Shown: piece by piece, positions 38,541 to 49,500 of the stretch
How positions within the stretch are numbered: position 1 is the first letter of the stretch
How the letters are laid out: every line of letters starts with the position of its first letter
DNA from: Orbilia blumenaviensis
Taxonomy: Eukaryota; Ascomycota; Orbiliomycetes; Orbiliales; Orbiliaceae
Direction: 5' to 3'
Length of the DNA stretch: 64,000 nucleotides
Assembly (NCBI GenBank): GCA_036872755.1
Contig: JAVHNS010000005.1
Span: 1,426,001 to 1,490,000, forward strand
The notes under the pieces: model-generated
The model's database searches: none
The model's input: the letters and a program-made list of their open reading frames with translations, nothing else
Told to the model about the DNA's origin: nothing
Translations under genes and position numbers: made by a program

Positions 38541-40540
38541 ATGGCAGAGCCAACCAACATCCCAGCCGAAGCCCACAGCTTCCATGAGGACCTTAACGAT
38601 CACCGACGTCAGCCACACTCCCTTCCTAGGCACAATACGATTGCTGTTCCTCCAAACAGGCGCCCAAGCTGCACGCCAGAAGCTGCCGAACAAGAGTTCA
38701 CTGCTCAGTTCGAGTATCAATTAGATGAAGCTGTTCGAAGGAATTCGCAGTCATCTGATGATGTTATCGTTGGAAATGTCGTCCTAGAGGATTCATCTGA
38801 CGATGATCATCTTTCCCCTGCTCGATATGACTTTGAGCCATCGGCAAGCCCGACCAAGAATCGACCCAGGGGTGAGAGTATCATTCGCCGTCAACAAACC
38901 AACCAGCCAACGTTTGCTGTCGAAGTCGACGAGACTAGGTCTCGTTCACCATCACCACCTAACTCCATCGACGCATTCGCAACTGCCCGTCGTAAGGGTC
39001 GTTCGGGAACCATCAGCAGCCAATATGCACCATCTGAGATGGGCTCTTTGAGGAGGTCAGCGTCCCGTAGGGCTCCCAGCTTCGAAGTCCTCCATGCTAC
39101 AAACTCCGGCGATGAAACTCCAGAAAAAGTCGAAGATGACGTCTGTTTCCCGATGCCTGACGGTCCGAAGCAATGGAAGATCGACTTCGATGAGATGGAA
39201 GATTTCATCACCCAGCAAAGCCAAATTAGAGACAAGTCGTGCCAACGTCGTCGGAAGATGAGCACTGCGAGTGTTCAGAACACTTACTCAAGACAAACCA
39301 TCCCGTTCAAATTTAAACGGACTCCCCCGCCAGATGAGTGTGCTGTTGAGGACGATGATGACGATGAGAGCGTCAACTATAGTGAGAAAGATCTCAACGG
39401 AGGCATCGCCCCAACCAAGAAGCGGGGACGTATTCAGCAGCCAGACAGGTTCAGTTTCTTTAGCTCAGAACTGGAGGGCACTGTCCACGCTGCGAACTTC
39501 CCGTCCTTGATTGGCGATGGTGAGACTTTTGAGGGCCTCTTTGGAGGTGAGGATAATGTTTGGTGGTTGGATGTCGAGTGTCCCACTGAAGCTGAGATGA
39601 AAATGATTTGGCGTGCATTCGCTCTGCATCCTTTGACCTATGAGGATATCCGTGTACAGGAAACCCGTGAAAAGGTTGAACTTTTCCGCAGCTACTACTT
39701 CGTTTCCTTCCGTTCCTTCATTACTGATGAAGAAAGCGAGGATTTCCTTGAACCTACCAATGTTTATCTCGTGGTCTTCCGTGGTGGCGTCCTCAGTTTC
39801 CACTTCTCGCCCTACCCCCACGCTTCTAATGTTAGAAAGCGTATTAGGCAGCTGAGAGACTACGTCGCCCTATCCTCGGACTGGATTTGCTACGCTATGA
39901 TGTGAGTCTCTACTATAAACATGAAATATTTCTTATACTCGGTGCTAACAATATGGATAGCGACGATATTACTGATTCCTTCGGCCCCGTCATTCACGAG
40001 ATTGAGAAAGAGACCGATGCCATTGAAGACGCCGTCTTTGTAGCCCGCTCCTCTGACTTCTCCGTGATGTTGAAGCGAATTGGCGACTGCCGGAAGAAGG
40101 TGATGACGTTAATGCGCCTTCTCGGCGGCAAAGCTGATGTCATTAAGGGGTTCGCAAAACGCTGCAATGAACAATATTCAGTCACCCCCCGTAGCGATAT
40201 CGGCCTCTATCTTGGTGACATCCAGGATCACGTTATAACCATGATGAGCAATCTCAGCCATTTCGAAAAAATGTTGTCCCGGTCCCACAGCAACTACCTC
40301 GCCCAGTTGTCGGTCGACCATATGGAAAGCAACAACAGGACAAACGAGGTTCTCGGGAAGATTACTGTTATTGCCACTGTTCTCGTCCCGTTGAACCTCA
40401 TCTGTGGTCTTTTCGGAATGAACGTACCAGTTCCAGGTCGGAACTCCGAGAGTCTCGCTTGGTTCTTTGGGATCATTGGTATTATCGTTGTCTTTGTCTG
40501 TACCAGCCTTTTCATGGCTCGTAAATTCAAATACATTTGA
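38541..40540 (+). CDS. ALR1: CorA-type Mg2+ transporter (ALR1/MNR2 family)
   Basis: Two exons, 38541-39901 and 39961-40540 (donor GTGAGT, acceptor GGATAG), 646 residues. A Ser-rich, acidic cytosolic N-terminal half (1-300) is followed by the CorA core: ALHPLTYEDIRVQETREKVELF, YVVFRG-type strands (VYLVVFRGGVLSFHF) and long stalk helices (VMLKRIGDCRKKVMTLMRLL). Near the end come transmembrane helix 1 with the signature CGLFGMNVPVPG and helix 2 WFFGIIGIIVVFVCTSLFMA. CorA proteins are pentameric Mg2+ channels; fungal Alr1 acts at the plasma membrane and Mnr2 at the vacuole, and I cannot separate these from sequence alone. It is shorter than both yeast proteins, mainly in the N-terminal extension. 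The GMN signature and both membrane helices are intact. Confidence 0.9.
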
Positions 40541-41573
40541 ATGACGAAGATTCCACCGCTCGAACCGTCGACTGGTCTCACGACAACTACATTCTTTTTA
40601 CATACTAAACCGATACATATACATATACATTGCCTGTTTACTCATTCTGCATCTTATCAAACCCTCTTTCGTTATGTCACCTAATCCAGCGCCATGCGCT
40701 GCACTCGCTAATGATTGTCATTTTGTTCCTCTGCTTTCTCAAATGTTCCCATGATATTCTACTCGTCTAAGAATTCCCATTTTTCCTCCTTATCATTCTA
40801 TACATTCCCTAATCCTCTGCTTCGCGGCATATTACGTTTTGAAAACAGTACACAGCTGGACTTTATATACTTCGGCATCATTTTCAGCGTTAATGAAGCG
40901 AATTTCTTATTATAATGTGGTAACGAAGCCTTTGAGAAAGTATTTGCATATGGTGCTTCCTATTGTCTTTCGTTGTTTGTGTTTCTTTTTTAAAAAAAAA
41001 AACCAAAAAACATCGTGCTCTCGATTAATACTGTTTTAGACTAGATTCGAGATAGATGATCGATATACTGACATAATAGTTTAAACAGCTGCCGGGCTCT
41101 TTGGGTTTTGGTACTGATGTATATATCTATCGTGGCTCTTGTCTGGTACAAATAAGCATTTTCGTTGTAAAAATATAATAGTGCATTTTAAACGTTCTGT
41201 AGTTATTGATAAAAGTAATTCTCACCGTTCTACAAGTATCTACGGACAGCCTATTTACTGTTCCAGGCTAGATCTAGAATAATGACAAATCAATGTCGGC
41301 ATTTTGAGTAGCATTGTAATATCAGGTTCTTCACAACTAGCAGCCAGTGAACGGCTGGCGCCAATCAGAACCAGCCTTTTATTACCTATCCCCCGGCCCC
41401 ATTGGCAAATATGAGATATGAAAGTTATAAGAATTAGGAAAGGAAATGAAAAAAAAAGAGGCTATGCACAAAACCAATAATAAAGTAGCCTTCGTTCACA
41501 CAAATAAAAAACAAGATATATATATAATCCGCACGCCTCCAACTATCCCCCTCGTTCTACTTTGATTAATTAA
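40541..41573. other. Convergent intergenic region (CorA 3' / GPI13 3')
   Basis: About 1 kb of AT-rich sequence. Downstream of the transporter stop it has TACATA repeats (40612-40630); upstream of the GPI13 stop there is A-rich DNA. Both 3' ends lie here. No gene seen. Confidence 0.55.
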
Positions 41574-44500
41574 TTAACCAGCCAGTCCAAAGACCTCCCC
41601 CACCGACAAAAAGTTCCATCGAACACTCATAACCCCAACCAGCACCATCACCACATCCGAAATCAACAGCACCAGCGCACCCAACATAAACCTCGGCATA
41701 AAGACTCTATAAAGCATCAAATGCCGCCTCAAATGCGCCGCCCACAGCACCGTACAAGTAGCGATAGTAGCATGATAAGCCACATAAGTAGCACAAACCC
41801 TCACCACTTTCCCCATCAACCCCGCCTCCTTCGCCGGTTGTTTCCATAATGCTAAGGTCGGAACTGCTATTGTCGCGAGTATCTGAGGCCCCCATTCGTT
41901 TCCTGCGAATAGTAGTCCTGACCATGGTTGTCGGATTGCGTCGGTGGGGATGAAGACTGTTTCCCATTGGATGGAGCTTAGGGTGGCTTGATGGCCGGTG
42001 GAGAAGAAGTAGGAGGATCCTAGCATGGCGAGGATTACGGGGCCGATGGGGGAGTCTGAAAGGGCGTTTGAGTCAATGATCTCTAGCAGTGCGAGGATTT
42101 GCCAGAGGAGGGCGGCCATTGAGGCGCCACCGAGGGGCTTTTGAAGAAGTGCGAGGCCAAGGTACCATGTTAGTGGGAGGAGGAAGGAGCGGGAGCCGTG
42201 AAGGTTTGCGTAGCCAAGAAGTATCATGCTACGCGCGGGAGCGGGAGCAGCCGATTTAGCTGCTGCTGCTGCCTTATCTGCACCCTGTTCCCCTTCTACG
42301 GCTGGAGTGCCTTCTTCGATTTCAATGTTGAGACATGGTTGTGCCCAAGCGAAAAAGACGTTTCCGGCTACAAAGGCGAGTGCGAGGACGACCTGTGCAA
42401 CCGTATGCTTTGCGCTCTTAAGAGCCGCAGTTGGGATATCAATCCATTCACCGTTGCCTGCAGAGTCCAAAGTCCAGTAAACAGCGTTGAAGAACAAGCC
42501 GATTTGTAGGGCGAATCCAATGTACAGCTGGGCTGGTCCCTCGTATGACTTTGTACCAATATAGTATGACTTAATGATCGGCGGGAAGGCGAGCGCGATG
42601 AAATATAGAAGGATGAGACTGAAGGGGGAAGAGACAGACGAAGTGGCCGATGCATAGTACGTCGACTCGCAGTAGGGCATCTGTTCTTCTCGGCACAACC
42701 TTGAGAAAGAAGCCACTCGGGTCAGAATCATGAATATAATCGACTGAGAGGCTCCTAGAGTCCGCATGGCTGGATCTTCCTGCCTAAAGGAATAACAAAA
42801 GGCGACGGCGCCGAAGCTTGTGAGGAAGAATGTCAAAATACGGTCTTCCCATATTGTGAAGGAATTAGCTGCGAACATGACACCCTGTAGGACCGTGAAT
42901 AGGAGCGCCATAACGCTGAAGAGTGAAGTAGGGACGATATGCTGGAGCCTGCGGTAGATCGCAGTTGTACTAGCAAAGAAAGCGAGAAGCCCGCCAGCAG
43001 CTGACCCGAATAAAGCGAGCTCCAACTGGCCCAGTTCAGATATTTCCGAAAAGTGGAAGGCGTACCCTGCGATTCCACCAACGGCTGAACCCGCAAAGCA
43101 TCTTCCTGCGAGCCATCCTGTCAAGTCTTTAAGGTCGCCCGATATTCCCCTTCCAAAGATCAAAATCGAGATGACGCTGCCAATAAGTGTTATAATACCA
43201 AGCAGCATACTAGTGAGATCGAATCGGGCCCATAAGTCCTTGCAGACCTGCAGATTCTCTTTTTGGTGGTTCAAGAATGTCTCATATGTCGCTTTCCATG
43301 CATCTTGTGTCGTCTGGTCTAAATTCACCTTCAACTTCGACTCGGCCTCTCGCCAAAGCTTCGTGGTCTTAGTCTCGATATTCGGATCATCCTTTCGTGC
43401 AACAGCGTAGCTCCTTTGGTACCTTTCGATTTGCGAACTGGTCAGCCTCGCTACGCTGGCAAGATTATCCCACTTGTCGCTCTTCGATCCAATGAATGCC
43501 TCAGGTATTGGACCTCCCAGGTTGTTATATGGTATCGGAAGACCAAGCAATAATGCCAATGTAGGTACTAAATCGATTTGCCCAACATTTCTCTCTTCCG
43601 CGTTCTTTGGTGGAACTTCAAATCCTGGAATCCTGCCAAAGATACCCTTCCTAGAGTACATCCATAGGGCTGCCTCCAGCTCCAACTGGGATTCTCCGCC
43701 ATGATCACCCTTTGGATCCATTCCGTGGTCGCCCATGATAACGACTAGAGTGTCATCGTCAACGGCCTTGACAAGGTCTTGGACAAAACGATCCATCTGT
43801 TTCTGCTTCGCTGCCATGGCGGGGTGGTCTGGGCCATATAGATGTCCAGCGTGATCCACACCTAGAAAATGACCAATCATAACATCCCATGACGAGGAAT
43901 TATCCGGGTGTAGAAGCGGAAACATATGAGTTAGGACACCCTCGTCAACGGTATGCAAATCCCAGACATTCAACGATTCGTATGGGTGTTCGATATCGAA
44001 ATATCCTGGGAAAAGGGCTGTCCATGTGTCGTCTCCCATAAATGCGACCTTTTTCCCCGTGCGGTTAAGTTGGTCGATTAAGTTGTCCTCATCAATAGCA
44101 GTACCTGCAAAATTCGAACCGGCATCCATAAAAGTTGGTAGTGTTCCCGTCGTCAATCCCTTCAGCCGTTGTAGTGTGGTTGTCGGTGGGTCTGCAATAA
44201 AAGGTAGCAAGAACGCATTCTCCGGGTTGCTGATAGTAATTTCGTACGGTGTTTTAAAATTATTATGATAGTGTTCCGACGAGGGTAAACCTTCAGCATC
44301 CACCTGTGGTACTGTGAAATCATATCTAAGCGCATCAATAATGATTATAACCGCCTTATCGAATGTCTTCGGATGCCAGCACCCTGTGTCAGGATCCCCA
44401 AGATATGCCTCCACGCCCAACGGTGAGATATTGCATTCCGATTTTTCCTCCAGAACTGTTCGGGTCAAAAGAAACCCTTTCGTGAATAGGTATATCCCAG

Positions 44501-44744
44501 CAAGTTGTGTATACGCAGCCCACAGAAAGAACAAAACAACCAGTCCATGCGAAATCTTAAACTCTCGTTTCTTCTGGTCCATCAACGCCTTCGACTTTTG
44601 CGCAGCGAATATCCTATCTTCAGCTTCCTCTTTCGCGGCCGCGGTGGCCTTCGCCAAATCTTCAAGGTCTCCCGGTCCATTTTTTGACCATTTCGTGGCC
44701 GTCCGCCGGGGGACATGAGCGAATATGTCGTCTATATCCGCCAT
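41574..44744 (-). CDS. GPI13: GPI ethanolamine phosphate transferase 3 (Gpi13/PIG-O)
   Basis: A single uninterrupted frame of 1056 residues on the minus strand. The N-terminal membrane anchor (GLVVLFFLWAAYTQLAGIYLF, about 68-88) is followed by a lumenal alkaline-phosphatase-like catalytic domain with metal-binding IIIIDALRYDF (about 132-142), TTTLQRLKGLTTGTLPTF with the likely threonine nucleophile, GDDTW, FLGVDHAGH and VIMGDHGMDPKGDHGG. The C-terminal half has about a dozen hydrophobic membrane segments. Gpi13 works in the ER and adds phosphoethanolamine to the third mannose of the GPI precursor, the group later joined to protein. Length matches yeast Gpi13. No intron is needed, unusual beside the intron-rich neighbours. 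Its start lies 96 bp from the stop of the next gene on the same strand. Confidence 0.93.
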   Translation of the reverse strand: MADIDDIFAHVPRRTATKWSKNGPGDLEDLAKATAAAKEEAEDRIFAAQKSKALMDQKKREFKISHGLVVLFFLWAAYTQLAGIYLFTKGFLLTRTVLEEKSECNISPLGVEAYLGDPDTGCWHPKTFDKAVIIIIDALRYDFTVPQVDAEGLPSSEHYHNNFKTPYEITISNPENAFLLPFIADPPTTTLQRLKGLTTGTLPTFMDAGSNFAGTAIDEDNLIDQLNRTGKKVAFMGDDTWTALFPGYFDIEHPYESLNVWDLHTVDEGVLTHMFPLLHPDNSSSWDVMIGHFLGVDHAGHLYGPDHPAMAAKQKQMDRFVQDLVKAVDDDTLVVIMGDHGMDPKGDHGGESQLELEAALWMYSRKGIFGRIPGFEVPPKNAEERNVGQIDLVPTLALLLGLPIPYNNLGGPIPEAFIGSKSDKWDNLASVARLTSSQIERYQRSYAVARKDDPNIETKTTKLWREAESKLKVNLDQTTQDAWKATYETFLNHQKENLQVCKDLWARFDLTSMLLGIITLIGSVISILIFGRGISGDLKDLTGWLAGRCFAGSAVGGIAGYAFHFSEISELGQLELALFGSAAGGLLAFFASTTAIYRRLQHIVPTSLFSVMALLFTVLQGVMFAANSFTIWEDRILTFFLTSFGAVAFCYSFRQEDPAMRTLGASQSIIFMILTRVASFSRLCREEQMPYCESTYYASATSSVSSPFSLILLYFIALAFPPIIKSYYIGTKSYEGPAQLYIGFALQIGLFFNAVYWTLDSAGNGEWIDIPTAALKSAKHTVAQVVLALAFVAGNVFFAWAQPCLNIEIEEGTPAVEGEQGADKAAAAAKSAAPAPARSMILLGYANLHGSRSFLLPLTWYLGLALLQKPLGGASMAALLWQILALLEIIDSNALSDSPIGPVILAMLGSSYFFSTGHQATLSSIQWETVFIPTDAIRQPWSGLLFAGNEWGPQILATIAVPTLALWKQPAKEAGLMGKVVRVCATYVAYHATIATCTVLWAAHLRRHLMLYRVFMPRFMLGALVLLISDVVMVLVGVMSVRWNFLSVGEVFGLAG

Positions 44745-44840
44745 TGGATCGTGCTAGAACAGGGTAAAATACTGTCGTCTGTTCTCAATTTAAATCCGTT
44801 GAAAATCCGAACCCCGTGATATTAGGTAACTTCTAATTGG

Positions 44841-45983
44841 CTACTGTGGTCTTTCACGGTCCTTGTTGTCCGGTCCCATATGGATACGCTTCCCTTGGCG
44901 ACTAGAATGCAAAAACACCTCCTCCTCCACTGAATCGGTTACCCATTGTCCATTACGAAAGGCAGGCGTGAAGGTATACGTACGGGTTTTTCGAGTGTAG
45001 AGTCGCTCAGGTCGCGTCGTCGGAGGGTACCGGCTATCTTCATATTTCGAAGGCCAAGGTTTTTGGAGTTGGAAAGGGAAAGGTTCCAATTCGTGTTTTG
45101 GCTTCAGGTAGCACGGACAGGGGTCTTGAATGTATGTCTAGTTAGGAAATGCAACAGGCAACACTTGAAAGGACGGCTTGCATTTTGAGGCTAGGCTCGC
45201 GCAATTACATTCAGGATTTAGGATTACATGCATGTTGTGGAACAATTGCACTCCAAACCCCCCCGCATCCTGGGATTATGACATTATCCAACAGCCCTGT
45301 TTTCAAGTAGCAAGTACGGAACGAAGCTGGTGTGCCTAGACTAATATCTACCTGCGAACAAACGGTAAACACTGTGAGATACACAGTTTAGCCTCCCTTG
45401 CTTGTCGCTCCTCCTCCTCTTTAATAGCATCCGGGTCCACCGGACACTTGCCAATCTTCTTTATTAGTTTCCCATATCTGTAGACGAATTCAACCAGGGA
45501 TTCCCGTCTATCATCCTCGAGAATCGCTGGTACTTTAAACAAGCTTTTGAGCCCCCACCACTTTACTGGCTCCAATGCGACCCGTAAGAACTGATCAGCT
45601 GTGTTCGTTTTCGACCACGAGTCCAAACCTTCCTTGGTGCTGATTTCCTTCAGGAACTCCTTGATAGCCAAGTACTGGCTATAATTGACCGCTTTCAAGA
45701 ACCCAATTTCGTCGAGTCTGTTGACGAAATATTTGTTCATGTGGGGCACGCGGTATTTTTGAATAAGGAACCAGTTGACAGGTGGTTGAAAATAGGCCTC
45801 GCTGACACCAAGAGCCCTCAATTCGTCCCAATTCGAACGAGGTTTTTCCGCGTGGTCCGGTTTCCCTGTGAAGAACCTGGAGATCGACTTTGTGAGCCGG
45901 TTCCTGGGTGTTGGTTTAAGCTTTAAGGTTGATTTAGACCGGGGGATCCCAAAAAAGGCCATAGAGTCGCGCTTGGTAGGCAT
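44841..45983 (-). CDS. Unidentified two-exon protein
   Basis: The first exon (45371-45983, minus) begins MPTKRDSMAFFGIPRSKSTL; its N-terminal 45 residues are basic and Ser/Thr-rich. A helical middle part follows with NWDELRALGVSEAYFQPPVNW, KYRVPHMNKYFVNRLDEIGFL and KTNTADQFLRVALEPVKWWGLK. The frame alone stops at 45348, but a GTTTAC donor at 45370 and a CTAAC branch site with TTCAAG acceptor near 45125 join it in phase to 44841-45124 (PCPCYLKPKHELEPF, then a Pro/Arg-rich tail), giving 298 residues. Both splice sites are tentative, since the donor is weak and the intron (245 nt) is longer than its neighbours. I do not recognise the family; two unspliced genes remain possible. No membrane segment or signal peptide is seen. 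Confidence 0.55.
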
Positions 45984-46582
45984 GATTGAAGCTGGGTGGT
46001 TATTTATTGTGTCCGCATGGGTTTAATATCGCAGGATGATGATGGCACCTGGGTGGTCAAGTTGTTTGTACTGTACAATCGTGTGTAAGTCCTTACCTAG
46101 AGGTAGTACCTAGGTACTAGTTATCTGTATTAATAAATATTTGTGGGGGGAAGAGTGCATTTTCTGAGCCGTCTATCAGACACAAGTCGATCTTAAATTA
46201 GGTTTAAGAGCATATAATAACAACATATTAAAGGTATTTTAAAAACTCCTCAAGGCACATGCACAGCAGCACGTTGAAAAATGCACCAAATTCCCTACTA
46301 TACCTATAGACAGGGCCCAGTTGGGGCGTACCACTATTATTATAAACACACACACACATAAATATAAGTTAAGATACATCCCTCTATTCGTACACAGATA
46401 GGTGCTCACTAGGTTCCCAGGTACCTACTTAGTACCTAGATACTTTATGCACGGCTGAGCCGGAAATCCGGATGGGACTAAAACGGAATTAGTATACTAA
46501 TTCTAATACGGTATTATATGAAAACGGTCCCATATATTCTTCGAATCACATTATATGCCATGAACCATTGGCCTTAGCGACG
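45984..46582. other. Intergenic region between the unidentified gene and the NLR-like gene
   Basis: About 600 bp, AT-rich, with two clusters of TACCTAGGTA-like palindromic units (46094-46122 and 46405-46445) and a CACACA run near 46350. It holds the promoter of the unidentified minus-strand gene and the 3' end of the NLR-like gene. No gene seen. Confidence 0.55.
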
Positions 46583-49500
46583 TCAGTATCCTGACCAGAC
46601 CGCAGCGATGCCTCGACGAAGGCGTTCTGTGAGGGGCTCCTCCTCTTTTTTGGTGGGATGTGTTGACACACCAACTGAGATGTCACCTTCAACCCAAGCT
46701 CTCAACACTTCCGCTACCCTGTCCGACCCGTGATTTTTAGCTATATCTAGTGGTGTTTCACCTTGATTATTCTTTGCTTGAAGGTTAGCGTTATTTTCCA
46801 ACAATAACCGAGCTGGTCTTCCAGATGAGTTGTTGGACATAGAAGCACAATGCAGTGGTGTATTGCCGCCGTCCATCGTTGCTTCGATTTCCGCACCGTT
46901 TTCCAACAACAATTCAACCGCGCAGCTGTCTTTCATTACAGCCAAATGTAAGGGCGTTGCGCCCTTGTTATCCCGCGCATTAATTTCCGCACCTTTTTCC
47001 AACAGTAACTCAACTGCCTCGCTACCCTGGTCTTGTGGGCCCCATCTCTTTGCAGCTAAATGTAAAGGTGTTGCGCCCTCATTGTCGCGCGCATTGATTT
47101 CCGCACCTTTTTCCAACAGCAGCCGAACTGTCCTGGCCTCCCCTGTTACTATAGCCAAATGTAAAGGCATTGCGCCCTCCTTGTCCCGCGCATTGATTTC
47201 CGCACCTTTTTCCAGCAAAAACTGGGCCGTCTGGTGTCTCTCTTTCCTTACAACTAAATGTAGAAGCGTTGCGCCCTTATCGTCGCGCGCATTGATTTCC
47301 GCACCTTTTTCTAACAGCAATTGAATCGTCTTATTCCAGCATTTCATCACAGCCAAATGTAAGAGTCTTACGCCCTTTTTATCTCGCGGATTGATTTCCG
47401 CACCGTTTTCCAACAAAAATTTAACCATATTGTCCCTGAATCTCCTTATAGTTAGCTGTAGAGGCGTTACGACCTCGTCGTCCCACGCATCAATCTCTTC
47501 ATCTTCCCTAATCAAGATTCTCCGCATCTCTTTTTTCGGCTCTACAGCTATATCAAGAGGTGTTACGCCCTCGTTATTCTGCGTATCGATTTCCGCACCC
47601 TTTTCAACCAGCAACTGGACTGTCCCTTCTTGTTCAGCCATTGCGGCTATCTCAATAAGCGATTCGATTCCCCCCCAAATGTTTCTCTCCTGTAATAGTA
47701 CTGCTTTTCCATGCAGTCCTACAAGAGCCAGATGTAGAGGCGTTGCGCCCTCGTCATCCCGCGCATCGATATTTGCACCGTTCTCCATCAATACACGGGC
47801 GCCGTCTGTTTGTCCCTGCTGTCCGGCTAGGTGTAGTGGCGTAAGTCCCGCCATGGTGCGCGCATCAATATCCACGCCACTTTCCAGCAGCAGTTGAACC
47901 ACCCCAGCACTACTCGTAGACATGTGCAGCGGCGTCCGGCCACCCTTGTCCTTTGCATCGACCTTTGCACCGTTCTTTAACAGCAGCCGAACCAGCTCTA
48001 CGTTGCTTGAAGTTGCAGCCAGATGCAAAAGTGTGCAATTATTTTCATCCGTTACATCAAATTTTGCTCCCTTTTCTAACAGCAGCTGAACCAACTCTAG
48101 ATTACCCAAAGACGAAGCCAGATGCAGGGACGTACGACCTTCTTTACCTGTTGCATCGATCTCTGCGCCATTCTCTAACAGTAGCCGAACCATCTTCTCA
48201 TCTCCCAACGATACAGCTTCATGTAAGTATGTATTGAAACCCCGATATACGGGCTTAGTAACTGCACCATTGTTTAATAACAGCTGAGCTGCCTCCAGTT
48301 TCCCCATTTTCACAGCAGAGAATAATGGTGGACTATAGACCAATATGCGAGGCTCCACAGGCCCGGGTCTAGCGCCAGCTAGTAGAAAGTCGTAAAGGCT
48401 GGAATGCGAGTCCAGGTTGGTTATGGTGATATTAAAACGGGCTCCTGCCTTCAGCAAAACCTTCATAATTGAGATTTTGTTGCGTGCAGCCGCGTCGCAC
48501 AATGGTGTTTTGGACACGCCCCCCGCCTCGATATCGGCACCATGTTTCAACAACAGTTGAACTACTTCCAAATTATCTTGGGACACAGCTTGATGCAACG
48601 GTGTATCCTGATTCTCATCGCCGTTATTGTTAGCACAAGCTCCATTCTCCAGCAACGTCTTGACGATTGAGGCGTGGTTGCCTTTTGAAACTGCATACCA
48701 CAATGGCGTGTATTTAGGCGATGCCTTAGAATCCACCTCAACCTTTCCAACAGGAATTTGGAAGCCCCACCAGGAGAGTTGGCACCCCTTCAATAACCGC
48801 GTAACCACAGCATCATATCCGCCTTCGGCAGCGAGGGAGAGTGCTGATCTTTTTTGAACATCGTCCCTACAGTTTAGGTAGCTACATAAGCGGGGTCTTA
48901 GAAACCAGGAATTTAGCTTCCAACAATTATGTGTTTTTAGTAAAGCCTCGACAGCAGTAGCAACTCCGAAATAAGATGTCGCCATGAGACTCGTCATGTT
49001 CTTTGTACTTGGGAACGAGTAGAGCGAACGGGCCTCTCGGAATACTGAAAACCAGGTCAACCATCTTTCCGAATCCGTGTCGCATATTTGCAATAATTTC
49101 TCTGTCATCTCTTCGTCGGGCATAATTCGTGCTGCGTGAAAATGGCGCGCCCAATGACTAGCAGAGTAGTCAAGGAATACATATTTTCTGAGATAGAAAC
49201 TCACTCCCATCGAAGACTCATCCCCTTTCAGCGGGTCTGACTCAAACTCCGTGAAAAGGAGATGTTGTAAACAAGTCTCGAAGAGAATTCGGTGGGAATC
49301 CTGTATATTAATCGATCCCATCCATTGATCTTTTCCTTCAATAGTTTCTTTCGACTCCTGAACGAGGAATTCTTTTGCAGTCTGATGAATTAGGTAAACT
49401 CTCTCGTCGATGACCGTCACGAAGAGACCACAAAGATCTCGAACGTCATGACGGAAACGCTCCCCTGAGCTTCGATTGATATCTTCATAGGACTGGTGCT

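Noticed and set aside
46830..47897. Plus-strand frames of 164 and 168 residues opposite the ankyrin repeats
   Set aside because: They mirror the repeated ankyrin units (recurrent SAPFSNSN) and stop between repeats.
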